Shown here: piece after piece, positions 7,560-17,300 of the stretch | Numbering within the stretch: the stretch's first letter is position 1 | Layout: every line of letters begins with the position of its first letter | NCBI GenBank assembly: GCA_021323165.1 | Contig: JAJTCJ010000071.1 | Location: 1 to 32,423 of the forward strand | Length of the DNA: 32,423 nucleotides | DNA from: Bacteroidota bacterium | Lineage (GTDB): Bacteria; Bacteroidota; Bacteroidia; 2-12-FULL-35-15 | Direction: 5' to 3' | Notes under the pieces: generated by a model | The model's input: the letters and a program-made list of their open reading frames with translations, nothing else | Told to the model about the DNA's origin: nothing | The model's database searches: none | Program-made: the position numbers and the translations under genes

Positions 7560-9038
7560 ATGAAAAAATACACCTATACTTCTCTGACATTAATTTTCTG
7601 TTTTTTGTTACCGGTATTCAATATAAATGGACAAGGCTGGGAATGGAAAGTGCCAGGAAAACGCACTGAAATCATTAAGGACAAGAACAATGATATTTAT
7701 ACTTATACCAATATCTCCGATCAGGTTAACGGAAATCCTCTTGGGGTAAGTATTGAAAAACTATTCCAAGCTGGTACCTCTGCCTGGATACACAATATTA
7801 ATGGTGCTTTTGAGATAACAGGGTGCCAAGTGGATGCGTCTAACAATCTTATCCTGATAGGTAATCTTACATCTTCGTTTACTGCCGGGACCTTTACACT
7901 TTCACCTAAAGGGAACCGGAGTTTTTTTATTGTTAAAATTTCCCCTTCCTCAGTTATACTTAGTGCAGATGTTTATGGAGGAACAGAAGAAACTTATGCT
8001 AATAGCATCTCTATAACCTCTACCGGTGATTATTTAATAGGAGGAGGCTTTAAAGGAAGCTTTGAAATGAATGGGGATACAATACAAGGTGACACTTTTA
8101 CCAATGCATTTATAATAAAAGCAGATTCTTTAGGCAATATAGTTTGGGCAGAAACAACAGACTTTTATGTTGGGGGAGGGGAAGCCTGGGTAGATGAAGT
8201 TTTAGAAACATCTTCAGGGAAATTATATGCTATAATCAATATGTATGGAGGTTATATGGTATTAAACGGGTACCAGTTAAATTCCAGTACAGGACAACAC
8301 ATTATTCTATTGGATAATAATCATCAGGTTGTTTTTGCAGAGCTGATTGGTTATGAAGGTATTTCTGCCTGGCCAAGGAACAGCGGGCTTAAAACTTCCG
8401 GAGACACAGCCTATATAAAATCCTTAAGCAGTTACCATCACTCCTCATCGTCAATAAGAATGTGGTTAGATAATGGGACTTCAATGTCTGCAGGTTGGGG
8501 CGGATCCAATATTGGGTATGACATAGCTAATGAAAAAATTTATTATGCTTCAATAAGTGTCAATGATCCTGATACGGGTTCATATTATTTTAGAAAGATA
8601 GGAACAATTAACAGTGATTTAGATTATACAAGCCAAGTTTATGATTCTTCTTTAACAACTGGCGGTAACTTTACAGGATTGGAATATATCAATAATAACT
8701 CTCTTTATATAGCCGGGTATAATGATGGAACCAACGACTATTTTGTTGGAAAGTATATGCTCAGTACTTCTGCAGGAGTAGCTGATATTAAAGAGTCTGA
8801 AGTTTCAATTTATCCAAATCCTACCAACAATATTCTCAATATAGATTTTTCAAAGTTCGCAGGAGAAAGCGTAACCGTTTCAATTTTTAATGCAGTTGGA
8901 GGAAAGCTTCTTGAAAGAAAAGTTAAGAAAGCCATCCATGCAGAAAAATTCGACCTGTCTTCATGCAGCGCTGGGGTGTACCTTATAAAAATTAATTCAG
9001 AGAAAACATCCTTAAGCAGGAGAATAGTTGTAAAGTAA
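7560..9038 (+). CDS. T9SS type A sorting-domain protein with beta-propeller-like repeats
   Basis: A secreted or cell-surface protein of 492 residues. The ATG at 7560 (MKKYTYTSLTLIFCFLLP) gives a classical signal peptide ending near NGQG; an earlier in-frame start at 7458 overlaps the usp gene and lacks a signal. The middle has recurring lines such as ADSLGNIVWAE, YLIGGGF and SLYIAGYND, which resemble SBBP-type beta-propeller repeats of Bacteroidota exoproteins. The last 85 or so residues are a T9SS type A C-terminal domain: ISIYPNP-like SIYPNP near residue 417, VSIFNAVGGKLLE, SSCSAGVYLIKI, and the final RRIVVK. The domain would direct export through the type IX system with removal of the CTD. 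The ligand or enzymatic role is unknown; no catalytic motif is visible. Confidence 0.85.
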   Translation: MKKYTYTSLTLIFCFLLPVFNINGQGWEWKVPGKRTEIIKDKNNDIYTYTNISDQVNGNPLGVSIEKLFQAGTSAWIHNINGAFEITGCQVDASNNLILIGNLTSSFTAGTFTLSPKGNRSFFIVKISPSSVILSADVYGGTEETYANSISITSTGDYLIGGGFKGSFEMNGDTIQGDTFTNAFIIKADSLGNIVWAETTDFYVGGGEAWVDEVLETSSGKLYAIINMYGGYMVLNGYQLNSSTGQHIILLDNNHQVVFAELIGYEGISAWPRNSGLKTSGDTAYIKSLSSYHHSSSSIRMWLDNGTSMSAGWGGSNIGYDIANEKIYYASISVNDPDTGSYYFRKIGTINSDLDYTSQVYDSSLTTGGNFTGLEYINNNSLYIAGYNDGTNDYFVGKYMLSTSAGVADIKESEVSIYPNPTNNILNIDFSKFAGESVTVSIFNAVGGKLLERKVKKAIHAEKFDLSSCSAGVYLIKINSEKTSLSRRIVVK

Positions 9039-9174
9039 CTTTATTTGTTCCTAAAAAAATGAACCCCATCCTTTCTATTATTCTAAAATTAGAATGATTT
9101 CTGCATTAAGGCATTTTTTAACTCGATGCGTAAGATCATCTTGTTTAATAGGAAATAAAGTAGAAAACAAAGGG

Positions 9175-9681
9175 CTACCACTGCCTTAACAACTTCTTCC
9201 CCTTAGCCTGAAAAGCAATTGTAGTCTTTGGAATCTGATCTTCAATTGCTGCTTTTAATTCGTTTTTTAGATCAGGATATTCCTTGATCAATTTTGAAAG
9301 TATATCAAGCGAGAGCACTTTTACTGCAACAGTTTCAGTAGGAGATAAAATAAAATCAAAGCAGATCTCAACCATTTTCCCCTGTAATTTTTGGGGAATA
9401 TCCTGAGTACATAATGCACTCAGCATGTTTCGTTTTATGCCGTCAATCCCGAAATCAGGTAACGAATCTATGAATTTTTTGATGTATGGTGTGATCACTT
9501 CAGGATGCTTTCTGCTGATAATCGCCAACAGCCAGGAGGCTCTTTGAGGTAATGGTGCTTCGGCAGAATAAATTATATCAATGATCTTTTTGAATCGGAC
9601 AGGATCCTTTCCAATGAAGTTAGCGATAGCATCTGTGTTAGAACGGCTGTGCTCTTTTCTTAAAGCTTCAATATAATCCAT
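9175..9681 (-). CDS. small HEAT-like alpha-helical protein, function unknown
   Basis: A 168-residue all-helical protein with spaced hydrophobic heptad-like helices (ASWLLAIISRKHPEVITPYI, MVEICFDFILSP, AVKVLSLDILSKLI). The pattern is HEAT/ARM-like, and the protein ends in the basic KGKKLLRQW. There is no signal peptide or membrane segment, so it is probably cytosolic. It follows the beta-helix lipoprotein gene by 2 nt and is likely translated from the same mRNA. No enzymatic motif is visible. A second small HEAT-like protein of almost the same length is encoded at 19168-19677. Confidence 0.7.
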   Translation of the reverse strand: MDYIEALRKEHSRSNTDAIANFIGKDPVRFKKIIDIIYSAEAPLPQRASWLLAIISRKHPEVITPYIKKFIDSLPDFGIDGIKRNMLSALCTQDIPQKLQGKMVEICFDFILSPTETVAVKVLSLDILSKLIKEYPDLKNELKAAIEDQIPKTTIAFQAKGKKLLRQW

Positions 9682-9683
9682 TG

Positions 9684-11144
9684 TTATGGAGTCTTTTCGT
9701 AGGCACCCAGATCAGGGATGCCACTTCTTGGATTATTATCAAGGTCAAGAAGAATGTTTGTTACATCTCCTTTATCTATGGCATTTACAGCATTTGACTG
9801 AAGATGAAAATCGTTACCGGTATGATTTACAAAGCCCGGATTCGAATTCTTATAACATGAAATGTAATGGGCTGATGCAGCACCTGTGAAAGATTTATTT
9901 GTTTTTAGCAGGCAATGATCAAATTCATAAGAGAAATAGCTTGGAGGATAAGGAGCGAGGTTAGTAGAATCAAGACCTATCTCATCGTCAAGATCGCCAT
10001 AGATAATGCAATTCTTAAAATAACAACTGTCTAAAGGGCGCAGGAATAAATTACTTCCGCTTACGTAATAGTTATTCATCAATAATAACGGACTCGTTCT
10101 TGTTTCACTGCCTGACCAGAAATTGGCAAATGTGCAATGTTCAAATGAATAGTTGCCTCCGAGTGTAAGTGCAGCAACATATTGCCCGCAATTATTAAAT
10201 ACGCAGTTATAACTTCTGATGTGGGCACCACGTCCATAAACTGCAGCAGCAGTCATATTCCTTATAATAGTATTTGTAAGTTTAAGTGTTGGAATGCCGG
10301 GCGTTACAACAGTATCTACCCACAATCCAACTCCGCCATTTTTAATGATAGCGTAGTTGATCTCATTGTTCTTACTTCCGGCAGAAAGCCAGATACGTCC
10401 CCATTGCCCGGGAATTTCCCTGTAATCAAGCTCCAGTCTCATTCCCTGGAAGGTTACTTCGCTTCCTTTAGTTCCTAATACTTTTAAGGTACCGTCTTTA
10501 TAGACCCATAAAACAGAATTGTTGTACAGGTGAACTCTTGTGCCCTGGAGCATTGTGAGAGAACAGGCGGAATCGACTACCGCATATCCAAAGATGAGAT
10601 GAGGTTTATCATTTGTCCAGGTAGCAACTCCACCGCTGCAATCAATAATGGAATAAGGAGGAAAGCCATTGGTAGGGAAGTGATCGGGTTTATGAAGGTA
10701 TACATCCTGTCCGATCGCAGTTAATTTCACATCCTGGATATTGCTGTTGGTTTCGAAAACTACTGAATCTCTTATTAATAAAGGATTATTAGTACCTAAA
10801 GGATCAACAGTGACCTGGACGAATACAAAAAGACTATCTCCACCTGCTATATCCACATTGGTTATGCTTTTTCCGGCAATGCCGTCAACGTTAAGTTTAA
10901 AAGGAGAAGAGCTTCCGGAAGCCAGGAAGATCCGTGAAATATTCATTGGCTGACTGTGCCTGTTATAGATTCGGAATATTTTTGTTGTTGAACCAAGTGT
11001 TGTAAATACGGTGTCAAAAAGTACGGAATCGGTTGAGAACTCGAGTTTTGCGGAGGAATCGGTTAAAAGCTCATCTTTATTACAGGACGAAAAAGCAAGC
11101 GCACAGAGGGTGAGTAAAAAGAAGAAATAGTTAATGTACTTCAT
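9684..11144 (-). CDS. beta-helix lipoprotein with choice-of-anchor Q-like C-terminus
   Basis: A 486-residue surface or periplasmic lipoprotein. The ATG at 11144 gives MKYINYFFFLLTLCALAFSSC with lipobox Cys21; an upstream in-frame ATG at 11183 would bury the signal. Residues about 35-130 look like an Ig/ASPM-like beta domain (FDTVFTTLGSTTKIFRIYN). The centre is a right-handed parallel beta-helix with short repeated turns (INYAIIKNGGVGLWV, LTNTIIRNMTAAAVYGRG, YNCVFNNCGQYVA, FEHCTFANF). The end, NPGFVNHTGNDFHL to PDLGAYEKTP, has the DxGAYE signature of the choice-of-anchor Q family. Such proteins often bind or modify polysaccharide, but catalytic residues cannot be assigned. A TATATTTG box lies immediately upstream. 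Confidence 0.8.
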   Translation of the reverse strand: MKYINYFFFLLTLCALAFSSCNKDELLTDSSAKLEFSTDSVLFDTVFTTLGSTTKIFRIYNRHSQPMNISRIFLASGSSSPFKLNVDGIAGKSITNVDIAGGDSLFVFVQVTVDPLGTNNPLLIRDSVVFETNSNIQDVKLTAIGQDVYLHKPDHFPTNGFPPYSIIDCSGGVATWTNDKPHLIFGYAVVDSACSLTMLQGTRVHLYNNSVLWVYKDGTLKVLGTKGSEVTFQGMRLELDYREIPGQWGRIWLSAGSKNNEINYAIIKNGGVGLWVDTVVTPGIPTLKLTNTIIRNMTAAAVYGRGAHIRSYNCVFNNCGQYVAALTLGGNYSFEHCTFANFWSGSETRTSPLLLMNNYYVSGSNLFLRPLDSCYFKNCIIYGDLDDEIGLDSTNLAPYPPSYFSYEFDHCLLKTNKSFTGAASAHYISCYKNSNPGFVNHTGNDFHLQSNAVNAIDKGDVTNILLDLDNNPRSGIPDLGAYEKTP

Positions 11145-11148
11145 TCGA

Positions 11149-11156
11149 CAAATATA
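11149..11156 (-). promoter_or_regulatory. TAnnTTTG (-7) box for the beta-helix lipoprotein gene
   Basis: Read on the minus strand the box is TATATTTG. It ends 4 nt before the ATG at 11144, implying a leaderless or almost leaderless transcript. A CAAA at 11173-11176 (TTTG on this strand) is 16 nt away, slightly short of the usual 19. Confidence 0.4.
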
Positions 11157-11256
11157 AAGATCGTGCGTCAACCAAACGCTCATTTGAGGCTTTTATTTTG
11201 CGGTTTTACGTTTTTATGGAAATTGAGAAAGAATGGCATCAATACAATAAAAATCT

Positions 11257-11264
11257 TAAATTTG
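11257..11264 (+). promoter_or_regulatory. TAnnTTTG (-7) box upstream of the giant gene
   Basis: TAAATTTG matches the -7 consensus, but no good TTTG is seen about 19 nt upstream. If used, transcription would begin near 11270 and give a leader of about 100 nt that ends in the hairpin at 11349-11368. Confidence 0.35.
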
Positions 11265-11348
11265 TATGTTAAGGCTTTGTATAGATAAAACTAAGAGATA
11301 TTACACGGAAGAGCGCCTTATCTTTAAATTTAATTTAATGATGACAGC

Positions 11349-11368
11349 CCCAACCTGGTTGGGTTTTT
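11349..11368 (+). terminator. intrinsic-terminator-like hairpin abutting the giant gene's start
   Basis: CCCAAC (11349-11354), loop CTG, GTTGGG (11358-11363), then TTTTT (11364-11368). The start codon ATG is at 11371. The structure has the form of an intrinsic terminator or attenuator, or it could block ribosome access to the start codon. No other hairpin of this strength lies directly before a gene here. Confidence 0.5.
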
Positions 11369-11370
11369 AT

Positions 11371-14300
11371 ATGAATAAGCAATTACGGTTTATTATTCTT
11401 TTTTTACTCCTGATCTCAGCCGGTTTACCCATGGCTTTCGGACAAGCCACATTCGCCTCCGAGGAAGAGCTGAAAACACAGGCATTCAAGCTTTTTGAAG
11501 ATGATGAATTTGAAGAGGCTTATCCTTTGTATTCCCAGTTAGTTAGTATCTATCCTAAAGATGTTAATTACAATTACCGCCTTGGTGTCTGCATGCTTTA
11601 TGCAAGTGATGATAAAGAAAAAGCAATTCCTTTCCTTGAATATTCCGCCAAAAAGCCTGATGTTGAGAAAGAAGCCATATTCTATCTTGCCAAAGCCTAC
11701 CATTTGAATTACCGTTTTGATGATGCCATTGGCCAATACATGGCTTACGCTAAAGTGGCTTCTGGTGCTAAAGCTGATAAGCTGCAGGTTGAACGACAGA
11801 TAGAAATGTGCAGAAGCGGAAAAAAATTGCTGCGAAACATTACTGATCTTCTGGTAATTGATAAGAAAGAACTGAGCAGGGCTGACTTTTACAGAGCTTA
11901 TGATATTTCTGATATAGGAGGCAAGCTTCTAGCAAAACCTGATGAAGAATCATTCCGCACTCCTCTCGATAAGAAGAAGAAAGAAAAATCCATTATTTAT
12001 TTAGCGACCAATAACAACCAGGTTTATTTTTCCAGTTACGGTGATGATGTTGAGCATGGAAAAGATATTTATGTGATCCGTAAATTACCGAGCGGAGAAT
12101 GGAGTAAACCTCAAACACTTGGATATCCCGTAAATACAGAATATGATGAAGATTTTCCATTCCTCCATCCCAATGGAAGAGTTCTTTATTTCTGTTCGAA
12201 AGGACATAATTCAATGGGAGGTTATGATATCTTCAAGACCACTCTTAATGAAGAGACCAATACCTGGAACAAGCCTGTTAACCTTGATTTCCCTATCAAT
12301 ACTCCTGATGATGACATTCTTTATGTAACCAATGAAGATGAAAAAGAAGCTTTCTTTTCATCGGCAAGATCCAGTAAGACCGGTAAGACCGCAGTATTTC
12401 ATATTAATGTTGAACGCAAACCCATCGATGTTGCGATCATAAAAGGAATGGTCATCAAAACAAAAGATGAGCAGGCTTTGGATGTGAAGATCACTGTGAA
12501 AGATCTTGGCGACAATACGATCCTTGGAATTTACAATGCAAAAGAAAGTGGAAGCTATCTGATCAACCTGCCTAACGGTGGACGATTTATGTATACTGTT
12601 GAAGCAGCAGGATTTAATACACAGTCAGAGATCGTTTTACTCCCAACCCAATATGAATTCAAGCCTTTAAAGCAGGAGATCAGTTATGAACCTGGAACAG
12701 ACAAGCTGATCATAAAGAATTTATTTGATGAGCCAGTTGATGATCAGAGTTATTTGTTAGCCCTGAATTTTATTAAATCGAAATCAAAACTTGAGGCTGG
12801 TGTGGATGCTGCAAATGCCGCAGCTGCCAAGAATAACAATAATGCTGCAAGTGAAGACAATACTTCAGCTCAGGCTACAGATACAAAATCTACCTCCCCA
12901 AATACAACAAAAACTACTGATTCAAAAACTAATTCTACTTCCGGAAGCCTTAGCAATGATGCGATCGTAAAGATTGCTTATGATGATGCGAAGGAAGCGG
13001 AAAAGGAAGCGAAAGACCTTCAGGAGCAAGCGGATATAGCCTTGACACTGGCGAGCCAGAAAAATGAATTAGCTCAGAACAAAGCAAAAGAAGCTACACA
13101 GCTGATGGCAGATGCCAACAGCATGACAGATAATGTGAAGAAGCAGACTGTTGTAGAAGAGGCAAACCAGGCTAGTGCGGAATCAGAAGAGCTGAACCAG
13201 GAAACTGTAGCTGCATTTAACATTGCAAAAAAACTTCAGCAAAAAGCGGCAGCAAAAGAAGAAGAAGCAGGACTTTCACTTGAGTATGCCAAAGCACTAG
13301 AAGCAGCTGTTAAGTCAAAGAGTCCGGCCGATGCTTTAGAAAAACTTAGAGAGCAGGAGCAAAAGCTTGATGCTTTAAGCGAGAAGAATGGAACAGCTGA
13401 ACCGGATAATATTTACGCAGGTCTTAAGATGGATTCTGATGTTAAGAAACGTGAACTTGATAAGGCTAACCAGGTTTCTGCGGATATTAAACAGGAGATC
13501 GCAGATAATATTACTTTGATGGCTACTCTGCAGTCGGATGCGGATAAAACGAAAAAAGAAGATCTTAAAAAAGGAATACTTGAGCAGATAGAAGGCCTGA
13601 AGGCAGATAATGAAGAAAGTAAAAAAGACCTGGAAGCAAACGAACAAAAAGTTGCCAAACTATCCAAAGAGTATAACGGAATTAATAATGAGCTTGAGTT
13701 AGTAAGTAATGTAGTTGATAAAGCCAAAGTGGAAAGCAATGAAGCAGCAGCAGCCAGTGTGGCAGCTATTGATAAAACAAAGCTTGAAGCGCAGGTTAAT
13801 GAGATCAAGAATACGCCTATCGATGATGCAGTTGCCATCAACAAAGCAAACAGTAATTCCTCAGCGGATAATACAGCTAAGAATGTTATAACTGAAACGA
13901 ATACTTCCAACAGTTCTGATAATGCAGCCAAGACAAATGATGTAGTAACAAATACTGCAGATACAAATAAGAGCTCTGAAAATAAATCTACTGAGAACAA
14001 TTCTGTAAACGCTGATACAAACAAGTCGACAGAGATCGCTGATAATACAAATTCTAATTCTGCAGCTAATAAAACAGAAGAAAAAACTTCAGAAAATAAT
14101 TCATCTGTAGCGAAAGAAAATTATTCTAACAATTTCAATAATGAGCTGGCTGCCTTATCCAGTAATCCGGCAAGTATTGAGAATGAGAATAAAAAAGCTG
14201 AATTGTATAATAACTGGGTTGCTGCTATAACTAATGATCTGACAGAAAAGAAAGTACTTGTAAAAACCGAAAAAGATAAAACTAAGAAGAAGGAGCTTAC

Positions 14301-17300
14301 GGCTGATATCGCTGCATTAGAGAATGAGTTAAAAACAAAACAAACGGAAGAGAAAGCTGCGGTTGCGAATGTCGAGAAGATCAAAAAAGAAAATGCTTTA
14401 GCTGATAATACAAGCAACACTTCTTCAGAGAATAATACAGCTTCCAATTCTACAAATAACTCTAACACTGATAATTCTTCCAGCACTGCTGTAAATGCAA
14501 GCCAGAGTTTAACCGGCATCAACCAGACATTTACAGATCAGCTTTCGGTAGCAGATAAGATCGAAAAAGCTTCGGAAAGGGAAGAAGCTAAAGCGGTGAT
14601 ATTGAAAGACTGGTCAGCAGCGATCAGCACTAATGTTGAGAAGCAGAAACAGGAGATGAGTACAAGCACAGATCCTGAAATGAAAGTGCTTCTGGAGAAA
14701 AAGATAAAAGATGCAGAGGTTTTAGCTTCAGAGAAAGAATCACTTGCGGCAGCCAGCAGCCTTCAGGCAAAGAAATTAAAAGAACAGGAAGTTACTATTG
14801 CAGCAAATACAACTGATAATAATTCTTCAAACTCTGAAATAACTAATGATGTAAATAAAACTACTGAAGAATCAGCAGCTGATAATGCAAAGTCAGGCGA
14901 GACAAACATTGCATCCAAAACAGTAAACGAGAATACAAATTCAGAAAACAGTACTATAAGCAGCGATGCTTCTTCATTAACAGCTGATCAGAAATTGAAG
15001 AATGCTATTGCTGAAGCAGAGAAGGCAGGATCTGAAAGCGAACGTGAATCTAAAAAGGCAGAAGCATATCGTTTTTATATAACTGCAGCAAATGAGGATA
15101 TCATATCAAAGCAGAATGAATTAAAAAACGAAAAAAATAAAGACAAGAAAAAGGAATTGAACTCTGAGATCCTGGCACTTCAGACGGAGGTTAAGAATAA
15201 ACAGGTTCTGATAAGTGAATCGGAGCAGAAATTAAAAGCCCTTGAAAATGGATCGGTAGACGCTAGGGTTAAGTCAGAGGATATTGCATCAAATTCAAAT
15301 AAGTCTGTTTCCGAAGAAAGTGCTTTAAAAACAGAAGAAGTAAAGGTTTCAGAAAATTCAACTTCAACAGAGGAAAACATTACAGCTACTGAAGTAAAAG
15401 CTGAGAATAAAATTGTTTATACCAATTCAATAGCTTCTGAAAAATCGAAAGCAGCAATTGCAGCTGATAAAGAAGCGGAACAATTGATCACCCAGGCTAC
15501 TGACCTTAAAGCTGAAGCAGCAGAAAAGACTACCCAGGCTGAAAAGAATGCTTTGTATATTAAAGCTAACGAACTTAATTCACAGGCAGAGATCAAAAAG
15601 ACAGAAGCTGCTCAGCTTACAAGCGATGCTAATAATTCAGAATTTCTCGCTAACAAAGATCAGCTTGAACAGATAGCAGCAGCAACTACAGGAAATAATT
15701 CTGATGAAGTGGCTATGGCTGACATGATGAAAGATGAATCCTCTACCTTTTTTGAAAGAGCTCAGAAGTCAAGATCAATAGCCAGTTCAGTTACATCTGT
15801 TACCGATAAACTTACAGCATTAGAAGATGCAGTAGCAAATGAAAAAATAGCTTTAGATAAGCAAAGAAGAGCCACTGAGATCTATAAAAAAGCGAATCCA
15901 ACATTTGTTGCAGCAGTAAATAACACTCAAAATAATACCGTAAACTCAACGGATCAGAATAAGGCTGAAACAATAAATAATGATGCGGCATTGAATCAGA
16001 ATAAGTCGGCTGATAATTCAATCACGGGTGATCCAACCAAGACAAATGATATTGCCGCGAATACAAATAAATCTATTGAGCCAGATAACGCAAATAATAC
16101 AACATCCGAAAAATCAACTGATAACAATACAGCCAATGCAGATCAATCCACTTCTGCTAATACAGGCAATGAGAATAAAAGTGAGGTCGTAACGAATGAG
16201 GTTAAAGCTTCCGAGAATACAAGCAATACGTTGGACACTTCAGATCAGATCAAGGTAAATGATGCGGGTACTTCAAATGTGATCGCGGCAAATGAAAACA
16301 AGTCGAATACTGAAAATTCAACAACAACAAATGATCAGGCTAGTACTACGGAATCAGTAAAGACGTCAGAGTCAGCGAATAATTCAGTACCTGAAAATAA
16401 TACAGAATCAAATGCGAATAAGTCGTCAGATATTTCAAAAAATCAAACAGGCACAAATGAAAATACTTCATTGCCTGATGATGCAAAGTCTTCCGAATCT
16501 GTAAACAGCAGTACGAATTCTAATTCTATTACTACTACTAATACTAACAACACAACATCTAACAGTATTTCATCCAGTCAAAGCCTATCAAAAGTTGTAT
16601 TAGCACCTTCAGAAAAGTATGAAAGAACAACTCAACCGGTTTATTCGGCAGCAAAACCAATTCCTGTAAATGAAGCATTGCCTGATGGCCTGATCTATAA
16701 AGTTCAGATCGGAGCATTCCGAAATCCGATCGCACCTGAGCAATTCAATGGAATGAGTCCATTAACAGCGGAAACTACAGCACAAGGGTTTACGAGATAC
16801 ACAGCGGGTCTGTTTACGAAATTCTCAACCGCTGATCAGGTTAAAAATGAGATCCGTCAGTTAGGGTATAAGGATGCATTTGTGGTTATATTCCTTAATG
16901 GAAAACGTATTTCTATTGGAGAGGCGATGAAATTACAGAGTCAGGATCCGACAATTACTGTAGCAGCCACAGGAATTATTACTGACAATACAACTTCGCC
17001 GGAAAGCACATCTACTGCCTTAAACAATAATTCAAATACAGTAAATTCAGGTAATACGACAAATGAAAATAAGACGAATTCAACTTCTGTAAATACTACA
17101 ACTCCTGCAATATCAGAAAATGTTGAAGTAGTAAGTGGTTTATTTTATACAGTGCAGGTAGGAGTTTATTCACAGACTGTGAGTTCTTCAAAATTATTTA
17201 ACATTCAGCCTTTGTATACTGAAAATACTGCAAATGGGTATATCCGTTACAATACAGGGATCTTTAATAATGTTCAGCGTGCTGTTGAAGCAAAGAATAT

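Noticed and set aside
7458..7560. Upstream start for the T9SS propeller-like protein
   Set aside because: It overlaps the usp gene end and places about 34 basic residues before an obvious signal peptide beginning at 7560.
9080..9095. Perfect AT-rich palindrome ATTCTAAAATTAGAAT as a terminator
   Set aside because: The stem is only A/T-rich, has a tiny loop and no adjacent T-run; it may be chance in AT-rich DNA.
11271..11368. Leader RNA as a 4.5S/SRP or other known small RNA gene
   Set aside because: Size and terminator fit, but the conserved GGAAG/AGCAGCC-type SRP core is absent and no other known RNA motif is seen.
13413..14522. Long open frames on the minus strand opposite the giant gene (203 and 133 codons)
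   Set aside because: They mirror low-complexity Ala/Glu/Lys/Asn coding on the plus strand, give Ser/Leu-rich translations, and have no start context or family resemblance.
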